This document shows, piece after piece, positions 26,636 through 35,716 of a DNA stretch of 64,000 nucleotides (positions are counted from its first letter, which is position 1; each line of letters begins with the position of its first letter). The notes beneath the pieces are model-generated. The model was not told where the DNA came from. It did not search any database and saw only the letters and a program-made list of their open reading frames with translations. Source of the DNA: Bacteroidia bacterium (GTDB taxonomy: Bacteria; Bacteroidota; Bacteroidia; J057). The stretch spans positions 43,376 to 107,375 of the forward strand of contig JAUIKF010000027.1 in the NCBI GenBank assembly GCA_030430575.1. The letters are read 5' to 3'. Made by a program: the position numbers and the translations under genes.

Positions 26636-27315
26636 ACAACTCTAATGTAGAAAAGATTGTCCTTCGTGCTTTCAAAGGCAAAAAGTTTTCCACGATTTCG
26701 GGAACCTTTTATATCCCTATTAATCCTGAACAATATACCCGAGACCTCAAGATCAAACATAATGATAAGCAGGGTCAAGGGAACCAAGGGACGGACCCTA
26801 AATTTCAACAAACTGAACCCGAGAAACTGAAACTGGACTTTTTCCTGGACGGAACTAACACGGTAGAAGGCAATTTATACAAGGACAAATCAGTCACGGA
26901 GCAGGTAGAAGACTTCCTTACTACAGCTCACTATATGGATAGTGAAAGTCATAAGCCCAAGTTTCTCAAAATATCCTGGAAGGATTTTCATTTCGAATGT
27001 CTTTTAGAAAGTGTATCGATCAATTATACCTTATTTGACCGAACCGGCGACCCTTTACGCGCCAAGATTTCAGCTACTTTCCTCCAGTATATCGAGCAGG
27101 AGAAGCGTTCCAAAAAAGAAGACAAGCGCTCTCCCGATTTAACCCGAATCCACCTTATAAAAGAACATGAAAAACTGCCTCTCTTAGCTTTTGAAGGCTA
27201 TAATAAGATTCAGCCTTATATGGAGCTCGCCAGAATCAATGGCCTCACCAATTTCAGGGATCTCACAGTTGGTTCCAGCCTTATCATGCCCCCTTTTGAC
27301 AAAAATGAAGTATGA
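26632..27315 (+). CDS. Tube-spike adaptor with LysM-like C-terminus (Afp7/Pvc7-like)
   Basis: A 227-residue protein. The N-terminal domain has the family pattern YIPINPEQYTRDLKIKH and EKLKLDFFLDGT. The centre contains FECLLESVSINYTLFDRTG-type strands. The C-terminal LysM-like domain (about 175-222) has LPLLAFEGYNKIQPYMELARING and LTVGSSLIMPP. In contractile tails this protein (T4 gp53/gp48-like role) links the tube initiator to the spike and baseplate. It overlaps the genes on both sides by 4 bases (ATGA). Confidence 0.92.
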   Translation: MNNSNVEKIVLRAFKGKKFSTISGTFYIPINPEQYTRDLKIKHNDKQGQGNQGTDPKFQQTEPEKLKLDFFLDGTNTVEGNLYKDKSVTEQVEDFLTTAHYMDSESHKPKFLKISWKDFHFECLLESVSINYTLFDRTGDPLRAKISATFLQYIEQEKRSKKEDKRSPDLTRIHLIKEHEKLPLLAFEGYNKIQPYMELARINGLTNFRDLTVGSSLIMPPFDKNEV

Positions 27316-29087
27316 ATAATCAACGAATCATACCCAATGATTCACGCTTCGATGTAGTAAGTTTCACGCTACTAGCAGGCGGCAATCCGATTGAAGAGAC
27401 GGTGCAGGTAATGTCCATATCTGTCCAGAAAGAGATGAATCGCATTGCTAGTGCTCGCATTCTACTTCGAGATGGAGACCCTGCTGAGGAAACCTTTTCT
27501 CAGAGTTCGAGTGAGGTATTTGTCCCTGGTCAGGAGATAGAAATAAAGATCGGACGGGACAGAAATGAGGCCACCATCTTCAAAGGACTTATCATCAAGC
27601 ATGGATTGTCCATCTGGGAAGACGGCCGATCTCTCTTGAAATTAGAATGCAAAGACCAGAGTGTCAAGATGACCGTGGGGAGGCAGAGCAAGTATTTTGA
27701 GGAAAAAAAGGACAGCGAAATCATTGAAGATATTCTGGGCACCTATGGAATCTCATCGGAGATAGCCGCCACGACTGTCTTGCACAAGGAAATCGTACAA
27801 CACCATGCCACCGACTGGGACTTCCTCCTATCAAGAGCAGCTCCTAACTCGCTCTTGGTCCTGACAGATGATGGCAAGGTAATCGCCAAAAAGCCTGACA
27901 CTGGGGGCGGCCCTGTCTTGACCTTGGTTTATGGGGGGAATCTCATAGAGTTTGAAGCGGAAATGGATGCCCGCTCTCAATTTCAGGAGATAGAAGCTAC
28001 CTCCTGGAACTATGCCGACCAAGCCATGATAAATCAAGCTTCCAGCAGTGTCTCCTTGACAGAACCAGGCAATATCCAAGGAGCAGACCTGGCTAATGTC
28101 ATAGGCTTACCAAAATACATAATGCGGCACAGTGGACAAGTCCTAGAAGCGGAAGGGCAAGCCTGGGCTGAAGCATATATGCTACGTAGCCGCCTCGCCA
28201 AAATAGTTGGCAGAGCCAAGTTCATAGGGTTCTCTGGGATCAAGCCAGGTGACCTGGTTCAACTAGAGGGCTTAGGAGATCGCTTCAATGGCAAGGCATT
28301 TGTCGCGGGTGTCAAGCATGAGATAGTTGCAGGGGCCTGGTTCACCCATATTCAGATAGGGCTTCCTATCGCATGGGTTCACCAGCAGCCGGATGTGGTA
28401 GAGCCTGACGCTGCGGGGCTGCTCCCCGGCATTCATGGCCTCCAGATAGGCATCGTGGTACAGCTACAAGACGACCCTGATGGAGCGGATCGCATCCTTG
28501 TCAAACTACCGGTTATAGACCCGGAGGCGCAGGGAGTCTGGGCGCGCCTTGCGAGCCTAGATGCGGGGAATTCTAGAGGGTTTGTTTTCAGGCCTGAAAT
28601 CGAAGATGAAGTGATCGTAGGATTCTTAAATGGTGACCCTAGAGACCCCATCGTCTTGGGCATGTTGCATAGTAGCGCCAAACCTGCCCCCATCCCTGCA
28701 GCAGATGATAATCATCTCAAGGGACTAACTACCCGCAGTGAGATGCACCTCACCTTCGACGATGACAAAAAAATCATCACCATAGATACGCCAGGAGGGA
28801 ATATCATCACCATCAGTGAGGAAGATCAAGGCATCAGTCTAGTAGATCAAAACGGTAATTCTATTGAAATGAATCCTGATGGAATCACCCTAGATAGTCA
28901 AGGAAAAATCATCATGAATGCGGCGCAAGATATTGAAATAACAGCAGGAACTGCCTTGAAGGCTGAGAGTGGGACAGACCTTACTTTGACCGCCGGCACC
29001 CAATTTAAGGCGGAAGGCAGTGCAGGAGCAGAAGTCTCTACAGGAGCGATTGCAGTGCTCAAGGGTTCATTGGTACAAATTAACTAA
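27312..29087 (+). CDS. VgrG-like spike protein (Afp8/Pvc8-like)
   Basis: A 591-residue spike protein. The N-terminal gp27-like region (about 1-370) includes VQVMSISVQKEMNRIASARI and a central FVAGVKHEIVAGAWFTHIQIGL. An OB-fold gp5-like domain (about 385-470) contains GLQIGIVVQLQDDPDGADRILVKLP and FRPEIEDEVIVGFLNGDPRDP. The C-terminal beta-helix needle (about 480-590) shows short repeats such as DDKKIITIDTPGGN and NGNSIEMNPDGITLD. A trimer of this protein forms the membrane-piercing spike that carries the PAAR tip encoded next. Confidence 0.95.
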   Translation: MNNQRIIPNDSRFDVVSFTLLAGGNPIEETVQVMSISVQKEMNRIASARILLRDGDPAEETFSQSSSEVFVPGQEIEIKIGRDRNEATIFKGLIIKHGLSIWEDGRSLLKLECKDQSVKMTVGRQSKYFEEKKDSEIIEDILGTYGISSEIAATTVLHKEIVQHHATDWDFLLSRAAPNSLLVLTDDGKVIAKKPDTGGGPVLTLVYGGNLIEFEAEMDARSQFQEIEATSWNYADQAMINQASSSVSLTEPGNIQGADLANVIGLPKYIMRHSGQVLEAEGQAWAEAYMLRSRLAKIVGRAKFIGFSGIKPGDLVQLEGLGDRFNGKAFVAGVKHEIVAGAWFTHIQIGLPIAWVHQQPDVVEPDAAGLLPGIHGLQIGIVVQLQDDPDGADRILVKLPVIDPEAQGVWARLASLDAGNSRGFVFRPEIEDEVIVGFLNGDPRDPIVLGMLHSSAKPAPIPAADDNHLKGLTTRSEMHLTFDDDKKIITIDTPGGNIITISEEDQGISLVDQNGNSIEMNPDGITLDSQGKIIMNAAQDIEITAGTALKAESGTDLTLTAGTQFKAEGSAGAEVSTGAIAVLKGSLVQIN

Positions 29088-29096
29088 CACACCCAT

Positions 29097-29387
29097 ATGC
29101 CACCAGCAGCAAGAGTTTCGGATATGCATACTTGCCCTATGGTGACGGGGCTAGTGCCTCATGTAGGAGGTCCTATAAGTGGCCCCGGGGTCCCCACCGT
29201 CTTGGTGGGAGGAATGCCCGCAGCAGTAGTCGGAGATATGGCGGTGTGTGTTGGTCCTCCTGACACTATTGCGATGGGATCTGCTACCGTCATGATTGGC
29301 GGTAAACCTGCAGCACGATTAGGGGATATGACTGCTCATGGAGGCACCATCGTATTGGGAGAATTCACGGTTTTAATAGGCGGATAA
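29097..29387 (+). CDS. PAAR-domain spike tip protein (Afp10/Pvc10-like)
   Basis: A 96-residue PAAR protein that caps the spike with a sharp zinc-bound cone. The classic repeats are present: PPAARVSDMHTCP, VLVGGMPAAVVGDMAVC and VMIGGKPAARLGDMTAHGG. His and Cys residues (H11, C13, C57 region, H80) are the likely Zn ligands. The protein is a bare PAAR domain with no toxin extension. It starts 9 bases after the spike stop. Confidence 0.95.
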   Translation: MPPAARVSDMHTCPMVTGLVPHVGGPISGPGVPTVLVGGMPAAVVGDMAVCVGPPDTIAMGSATVMIGGKPAARLGDMTAHGGTIVLGEFTVLIGG

Positions 29388-29396
29388 GTAAAAAAT

Positions 29397-29855
29397 ATGG
29401 ACTCAAAAAAATATTTGGGCACCGGATGGTCCTTCCCGCCCACCTTCAGAAAAGGCCAAGATATCCAAACCAGAGGGCTTGGTAGTCAGTCCGTGACTAT
29501 AGGCAATGTAGAAATGGTGAGTGAAGAGGAAGATATTAACCAAAGCATCCAGATCCTCCTATCTACCAGCATTGGCGAACGATTTCTCCAGCCATTGTAT
29601 GGATGCAATCTACAGGATTTCCTCTTTGAACCTGTCAATAGCGGGTTTGTGGGCTACATAAAGGAACTGGTGTCAAATGCCTTGCTGTATTATGAGCCTC
29701 GCATAAGAGTGGATAATATTTCTGTTTCAAAGGACTCATCGCCAACGGCATTAGAGGGGAGAATGATCATCTCAATCGACTACTTCGTCAGGGTCACCAA
29801 TTCACGCTTCAATTATGTTTACCCATTTTTTGTAAATGAAGGAATAGAACGCTAA
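29397..29855 (+). CDS. Baseplate wedge protein, gp25/Afp9-like
   Basis: A 152-residue gp25-like lysozyme-fold (non-enzymatic) baseplate protein. The family motif is ITIGNVEMVSEEEDINQSIQILLST (landmark, residues about 35-60), followed by GERFLQPLYGCNLQDFLFEP with the conserved E-R-x-x-x-P-x-x-G. This component starts sheath assembly at the baseplate. It is followed 4 bases later by the Afp11-like gene. Confidence 0.93.
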   Translation: MDSKKYLGTGWSFPPTFRKGQDIQTRGLGSQSVTIGNVEMVSEEEDINQSIQILLSTSIGERFLQPLYGCNLQDFLFEPVNSGFVGYIKELVSNALLYYEPRIRVDNISVSKDSSPTALEGRMIISIDYFVRVTNSRFNYVYPFFVNEGIER

Positions 29856-29859
29856 GCCC

Positions 29860-32800
29860 ATGAGAGATATAGCCAGAATAGAACATCCGCTTATAAGAAG
29901 TGGCAAAAGCCAGGCGCAGCGGCACTTAGATGCCTTGCAGCCTGATTATGTCCAGGTAGATGAGCGAAATCTGGCAGATTTTCTAGTATTTATAGGAGAC
30001 TTTGCCAAGCAAGTCTGCTACTATTCTCCTGATAATCAAGAAGATGGAGACTGGCAATCCTTTTTTATATTCCATGAGCCCGTGCATATTGCGAGGATCA
30101 GCAAACACAACCCGGAGAAAGAATTGACTTCTTTCCTAGCCGCAATTGAGGCAGCACGGAATGATCAACTCCACCAAAAGGAAGCCTTGGCTTCCCTCTT
30201 CGGAGATGGCCTTAATCTGGCCCAGCTTATCAACAGTTGGGTCAATGGCTTCAAAGGAGGCGTTCCTCACGAGTTGAAAAACATTATATTAAACCTGATC
30301 AGCACTAATTTCATTGGGATTATGACCCAATGGGTAGCTGTGACGAAGGCGGTTTCCATCCGATTGGGCCTCACCTTCGAGGCGGATTACAGTTTTGCTT
30401 GGACCCAACCTTGGGGAGGAAAGCTAGGGAGAAGCACGATTCTTTCTGCCCGCCCTGACACTACGATCATGGCCATCCGAGGGGCAGAAAAGAGGATTGT
30501 ATGGGCGGTTCTGGACCGCGTGGAAGACCTGTATTTTAGCTTATTTAAGGGCGTCCAAGAAATCATCAAGCAGGCACCTGCTTATTTAGAAAAGGGCCTC
30601 CTCAATACCGGACAACATGCGCCCCATCTTTCTTTAGTATTGGCTTTTTTCCGCTTATTCCAGCAGCTTCAGGGAGACCTCAATACCATGACGCGGCGAC
30701 ATTTAGACTTTTTTTACAAAGACACCCTCCTTCTCAAGGAATCGCCTGCTATCCCTGATAGTGCCTATCTAATCTTAGAAATAGCTAAGCATTTACCCGA
30801 GTATAAGTTCAATCCTGGTCTGCTCTTTAAAGGGGGCAAAGACAAAAACAAGCAAGAAATTCTATTTCAGCTTCCTGAGGAGCTTGTCGCTAGTAGAGCT
30901 AAAATCTCAAAGCTCCATACCCTTTTCATTGACTATCAAGAATTTATCCCTCAAGGTTCTAATGAAAAGACAGGCCTGATCCAAGGGCTCTATCACACAC
31001 CTAAGGCGGATTCAGCCGACGGAGTAGAGGCACCCCTAGACACGCTCACCCCACCGAGCTGGCACACCTTGGGCAGCCACTATAGTCGTCTGGAATCACC
31101 TGATTCCCATGCTGTCAGTCGTCAGTATCTCGCATATCCACCACCTAGGCTCAGCTTGGCTATCGCCACCAAAGATTTATGGTTACAGGCGGGGAAGCGA
31201 GATATTGTCCTTACGATATCATGTGAAATCCCTATTTCTTACCGACAGCAGATTATAAGCCTGATAGACGAGACAGCAATTAAAACGTTGATAAACGATT
31301 CCCAAATTTTTGAGGTCTGCCTGACTACGGAAAAAGGATGGATGAAAGTAGTTAGTGAGCAGACTGTTCCCAATATTGACCTCAATCTGGGAACCTATGA
31401 CTTGAAGATAGTACTTAGGCTCCTTGAAGATTTTCCGCCTATAGTTGCTGCCACTTCCAAAGTATTGGGAGAAGATATAGGCGCGGACTTACCGATGCTC
31501 AAGGTAGACTACCTACATCCTACCGACTCCATCTCAAACCAAAACGGGCCTTCTCTTTCTTTCTATCATTTACTTAAAAACAGTATCATCCAAGACCTAA
31601 CCCTTCAGGTGAAGGCCTCCAATATAACTGCTTTTGAGGTAAAAACTGCGGCAGGGCTGGCAGATCCCGCTGGGCCTTTTTTGCCTTTTGGAAGTAACCC
31701 TAAGGTGAAGTCTCAGTTCTCTTTTGCCTATCAAGAGATGCTTGAGAAGCAGTGGAAAACGTTTTCTTTGGGGTTTAGCTGGGAAAATAATCCTACTGAG
31801 ATCCCCGACATTTATGAGTATTATGCTACTGGAAGTGTCGCTATAGACTCCTTTAAGGTTAAGGTGCATTCTTTAGGTTCTTTCGAAGATATAGGCTCTT
31901 TGGCGGATAGAAATCTGTTTGATAAAATAGAGAATATAGTTAATCATAATGCCAATTTCCCCTTAGCAAAACCTATTAATATTTCCCTTACAGCGGGCGA
32001 TTTTAGGGGCGATGATTTTTCTAGGGTAATGGCCAATCAAGCGTTAGCGGTTTCCAATCTTCCCGATGCAAAATTGACTGCGATCCCCCATGCGATTTAT
32101 AAACATAATGGAGTCAAAACTCTTGGTTCTGCTATCAAGGCGGATGACTTCAAAACTAAACGAAGTGAGTTCTTTACAGACCTCCCAAAGCCTCCCTACC
32201 TACCTGTCATTCAAGGACTTACGTTAACCTACCAAACAGCCCCTGATCACCAACCTGCTGACTTACAGCTCATCCATTTAGGCCCCTTTGGTGGCCATCA
32301 AAGACACGAGACTTCTGCAGCCTCGCTGGCTGACCTGTCCCTGTCCGTGCTGCCTTGCTTCTCGGATGAGGGCAGCCTCTATATAGGCTTGGAAGACCTA
32401 GAAGCTGGAAGCAGCCTCAACCTGCTGTTTCAACTGGCGGAATCTACGGCAAATCCAGAATTGGAAAAAGCGGAAATCGAGTGGTCTTACCTCAAAGACA
32501 ACGAATGGCACGTCCTGAAACCAGACTTCCATGTCCTTTCAGATGGCACATTTGGCCTGATACAATCGGGAATGGTGAAGCTGGCGATCCCACGTGATAT
32601 TACGCGCAATAACTCCCTCATGCCCGCAGGGCTGAGTTGGTTGAAGGTCGCTGCTCCAGAGCGGTCAGCTGCTATCGCACAAACCCTGGCCATCCACCCA
32701 CATGCAGTTGTGGCATCGTTTGTCCCAAATGCGCAACTATATGTGGGGATAAAAGGCATCCCCCCAGGAACTGAAATTGACGTCAATGTGGTGATGGGGA

Positions 32801-33963
32801 CCCCAAAAGCAGGACCAGCAGCCTTTGTGAATTGGAATTTCCTTCAACAGGACCAATGGATCAGTATCCTTCCCGACCAGCTAGTCTTAGCAGATACCAC
32901 CGAAGGCTTTAACCGAACAGGCAGCATCCGCCTACGCTTGCCCACTGAAGCTACGTTGAACAATACCCGCTTACCTAAAGATACCTTATGGCTAAAAGCA
33001 GAGATCGAAGGCCGAGGCGGCGTCCAGACCTTAGCGTTGGAGCCTGCCAATCTGAACATTTCCTTAAACCTCACCGCTCAACCCTATGACACTGAGCGAC
33101 TAAGCACTCCACTAGCTAGCGGAATGGTAGAAAAACCTACCACCGAAATAGGAGGACTCAAAAAAGCGGTTCAGCCATATGACAGTTTTGGTGGGAAACC
33201 ACAAGAAAGCGGAGATGCTTTCTACCTGCGCGTAAGTGAGCACCTGAAGCATAAAGGGAGAGCAGTCAATGCCTTTGATTATGAGCGAATCTTGCTGCAG
33301 CAATTTCCTGAAATTCATAAGGTAAAATGTATTACTCATACCCTAGGAAGGAAAAAGGCCCTGAGAGACTCTGAAGATCCTCAAGAACGTGATTTTCACC
33401 TTGCACCTGGATATGTCACCCTGGCTGTCATTCCTGATTTGAGTAAGCTCACACACGATGGCCGTCGCAATCCGCGATTCACCCCCGGCAAACTGGAGAC
33501 TTTTCGGCAATTCCTTTTACAGAAGACTTCTCCTTTTGTCCGCCTCCAAGTACTCAATCCTTTGTATGAAAGCATTTTTGTCGCCTTTGACGTCGCCTTT
33601 CGCTCCAGAAAGAGTGAATCTTTTTACAAAAGTCAGCTCCATGAAGACCTACACAAATTCTTAGCCCCTTGGGCTTTTGATGAGGGAGAGGACATTTCTT
33701 TTGGAGGCGTCGTCCATAAGTCTTCCATCTTGAATTATGTGGAAAAGCTGCCCTATGTAGATGTGATAGCTGACTTCAGGATGGGTGATAGATACAGGGT
33801 AATACAGAATGAAATCAAAGCGAGTGAGTCACGCTCAATTCTGACTTCTGGTGTGCATGAGGTTCGCCCTGTCGATAAGTCAAAAATATGCAAAGAGGAA
33901 AACACACAACACCCTGACATGAAGGGAGTCGGCTACTGGCGATTAGGAAATAATTTTGAATAA
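29860..33963 (+). CDS. Large baseplate protein (Afp11/Pvc11-like, gpJ-type wedge)
   Basis: A 1367-residue baseplate wedge protein, longer than Afp11. The N-terminus (QAQRHLDALQPDYVQVDERNLADFLVFIGDFAK) and the C-terminus match Afp11-type proteins. In the C-terminal gpJ-like region AFYLRVSEHLKHKGRAVN, FDYERILLQQFPEIHKVKC, LAPGYVTLAVIPD and EDISFGGVVHKSSILNYVE are landmarks. The middle (about 400-1080) is variable and beta-rich, including two similar stretches near 840-1060 (both with ...LRLPTEATLNNTRLPKDTLWLKA or RDITRNNSLMPAGLSWLKV patterns). Family assignment is good; functions of the inserted domains are unknown. Confidence 0.88.
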   Translation: MRDIARIEHPLIRSGKSQAQRHLDALQPDYVQVDERNLADFLVFIGDFAKQVCYYSPDNQEDGDWQSFFIFHEPVHIARISKHNPEKELTSFLAAIEAARNDQLHQKEALASLFGDGLNLAQLINSWVNGFKGGVPHELKNIILNLISTNFIGIMTQWVAVTKAVSIRLGLTFEADYSFAWTQPWGGKLGRSTILSARPDTTIMAIRGAEKRIVWAVLDRVEDLYFSLFKGVQEIIKQAPAYLEKGLLNTGQHAPHLSLVLAFFRLFQQLQGDLNTMTRRHLDFFYKDTLLLKESPAIPDSAYLILEIAKHLPEYKFNPGLLFKGGKDKNKQEILFQLPEELVASRAKISKLHTLFIDYQEFIPQGSNEKTGLIQGLYHTPKADSADGVEAPLDTLTPPSWHTLGSHYSRLESPDSHAVSRQYLAYPPPRLSLAIATKDLWLQAGKRDIVLTISCEIPISYRQQIISLIDETAIKTLINDSQIFEVCLTTEKGWMKVVSEQTVPNIDLNLGTYDLKIVLRLLEDFPPIVAATSKVLGEDIGADLPMLKVDYLHPTDSISNQNGPSLSFYHLLKNSIIQDLTLQVKASNITAFEVKTAAGLADPAGPFLPFGSNPKVKSQFSFAYQEMLEKQWKTFSLGFSWENNPTEIPDIYEYYATGSVAIDSFKVKVHSLGSFEDIGSLADRNLFDKIENIVNHNANFPLAKPINISLTAGDFRGDDFSRVMANQALAVSNLPDAKLTAIPHAIYKHNGVKTLGSAIKADDFKTKRSEFFTDLPKPPYLPVIQGLTLTYQTAPDHQPADLQLIHLGPFGGHQRHETSAASLADLSLSVLPCFSDEGSLYIGLEDLEAGSSLNLLFQLAESTANPELEKAEIEWSYLKDNEWHVLKPDFHVLSDGTFGLIQSGMVKLAIPRDITRNNSLMPAGLSWLKVAAPERSAAIAQTLAIHPHAVVASFVPNAQLYVGIKGIPPGTEIDVNVVMGTPKAGPAAFVNWNFLQQDQWISILPDQLVLADTTEGFNRTGSIRLRLPTEATLNNTRLPKDTLWLKAEIEGRGGVQTLALEPANLNISLNLTAQPYDTERLSTPLASGMVEKPTTEIGGLKKAVQPYDSFGGKPQESGDAFYLRVSEHLKHKGRAVNAFDYERILLQQFPEIHKVKCITHTLGRKKALRDSEDPQERDFHLAPGYVTLAVIPDLSKLTHDGRRNPRFTPGKLETFRQFLLQKTSPFVRLQVLNPLYESIFVAFDVAFRSRKSESFYKSQLHEDLHKFLAPWAFDEGEDISFGGVVHKSSILNYVEKLPYVDVIADFRMGDRYRVIQNEIKASESRSILTSGVHEVRPVDKSKICKEENTQHPDMKGVGYWRLGNNFE

Positions 33964-34008
33964 AATACTGATAATCAACTAAGAAATAACTTGCAAAATA
34001 CATCCGAT

Positions 34009-35709
34009 ATGGCAATTAAAAAGAGGGAAAGTCTAAAGCAATCCTTTGCAACAGGGAATATCCTCACCCAAAAGGACTTTTGTGATCTTCTAGATTCAGT
34101 TCTGAATAGACGAGAGGATAGGTTTTATGGCCTTTGGCAGCCAGGGGTCGCCTATAGACCTGGGGACGTAGTCCTTTACGGGGCAGATACTTGCGAAACC
34201 AAATTGTATGTGCTCCAGGTGGCTGAGCATAGTACTGCCGATTCTCCTAAAGATGAGACCTACTGTAAGGCCACATTTGACACCGACCGATGGCATATCA
34301 TGGAGTTGCATTTAGAAGATGATGACTGGCACGTCATCCAAGATGGAGTAGAAGCGCCTGCGATTTTGGAGGGGGATCATATAATGTATGCTAAAGTGTA
34401 TGGCAAAGTAGGGATAGGCACGCAGTGTCCCGAAGCTCGCTTAGATGTCAAAACCGATAGCATCGGCCAGCTACAAATTGACCCTGACGGACAGGCAGAC
34501 CCGACGCTCACCATCCACAAATTGACGCCAGAGGCATCATCGTCTTTTGCAATGGCTAGCGGAGCGCAACACGCTTCTTTGTGGACAGATGCGCCTATGG
34601 GATTTATCCTAAAACACGCTATCCCTGCGGGATCAGGGGCTGATGCGCCTTCTGAAGAGAAGCTGCTAGTGCTTTCATTAGTCGACCCCATGACAGGGAG
34701 GGTCAAGCTGGGGGTGAATACAGGGGCACCTAAGGCCATGCTCGATATTCTGGAAGAGAAGGTAGGCGAATGGATGGCCCTGCCAGATGGGAGCGAATAC
34801 CCCGAAGTTGTTTTGGTCAATCTATCAGATGCGTGTGACACCAATTTTTATTCGGCGCGGTTGGAGGAAAAACGGACGGTGTTTCACACAGATGCGCCGG
34901 ATGGCTTTTTGTTCAAAAAAGGCGAAGACTGGGCCCTATATTCTGGGGATGAGGATGCCTCCAAGCGGGAAAGTCTCCTGACGATCCAGCCAGGGCCTAA
35001 AGTAGGCATAGGCACCGAGGACCCTGAGGCTGCTTTAGAAGTCACTGACGGCGTAGCCGGCAGGCTTTTATTTGATCCCAAATCTCCCCAAAACCCCGCC
35101 CTCTCGATCATCAATACCCGCAAAGGCGATAACTACCTTACCCTAGGAGCAGACAATGACAACGCCATCCTGCAGACAGACTCTGCCCATGGCTTTATTT
35201 TCAAAGCAGGGGGAGAATTATCCTCCAAGACTCCTCACCCTAACCTGACACACGGCGAACAACTCGCACGCCTCACCAAAAATGGCGAACTGGGTATAGG
35301 GACAGAAGACCCTGATGGGTATCAGCTAGATATACATGGCAAAGCCCAAGCCTTTGGCTTTTACATCCCTGCGGACGATAAACGAATCACTGAGGTTGAC
35401 AAGCTTACAGAGGTACTCCCCGGTATTTGTGACATATCTCCTATTAAATTCACCTGGAAAGAGAAAACAACCAATTGTGCTGATGAGGGAGAGCAGATAG
35501 GCCTTTGGGCAACAGAGGTTGATGATTCTTTCCCCGAATGTGTGCGAAAGGTCGGCACCAAGTCATCCATAGCCTATCCCAATCTCGTGGCTGTCCTCCT
35601 TCAAGGAATCAAGGAGCAACAAGCTCAAATAAATAGCCTTCAAGAAACCATTTCCACACTAGATGAGCGGCTCTGTGCTTTAGAGGATAATCAGGCTACC
35701 GCTGACTAA
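34009..35709 (+). CDS. Tail-fibre-like protein with S74-type C-terminal chaperone domain
   Basis: ATG at 34009 (566 residues) is preferred over the TTG 18 bases upstream. After an N-terminal attachment-like region (1-120) come four copies of a fibre module beginning with GIGT/GVNT motifs: VGIGTQCPEARLDVKT, LGVNTGAPKAMLDIL, VGIGTEDPEAALEV and LGIGTEDPDGYQLDIHG. The C-terminus (about 455-566) matches the endosialidase intramolecular chaperone (Peptidase_S74): ISPIKFTWKEK, IGLWATEVDDSFPECV, SSIAYPNLVAVLLQGIKEQ and a final coiled coil. This suggests a trimeric fibre that recognises the target. The usual cleavage Ser before Asp in SDxRxK is replaced (IPADDKRI). Confidence 0.82.
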   Translation: MAIKKRESLKQSFATGNILTQKDFCDLLDSVLNRREDRFYGLWQPGVAYRPGDVVLYGADTCETKLYVLQVAEHSTADSPKDETYCKATFDTDRWHIMELHLEDDDWHVIQDGVEAPAILEGDHIMYAKVYGKVGIGTQCPEARLDVKTDSIGQLQIDPDGQADPTLTIHKLTPEASSSFAMASGAQHASLWTDAPMGFILKHAIPAGSGADAPSEEKLLVLSLVDPMTGRVKLGVNTGAPKAMLDILEEKVGEWMALPDGSEYPEVVLVNLSDACDTNFYSARLEEKRTVFHTDAPDGFLFKKGEDWALYSGDEDASKRESLLTIQPGPKVGIGTEDPEAALEVTDGVAGRLLFDPKSPQNPALSIINTRKGDNYLTLGADNDNAILQTDSAHGFIFKAGGELSSKTPHPNLTHGEQLARLTKNGELGIGTEDPDGYQLDIHGKAQAFGFYIPADDKRITEVDKLTEVLPGICDISPIKFTWKEKTTNCADEGEQIGLWATEVDDSFPECVRKVGTKSSIAYPNLVAVLLQGIKEQQAQINSLQETISTLDERLCALEDNQATAD

Positions 35710-35716
35710 GATTTTC

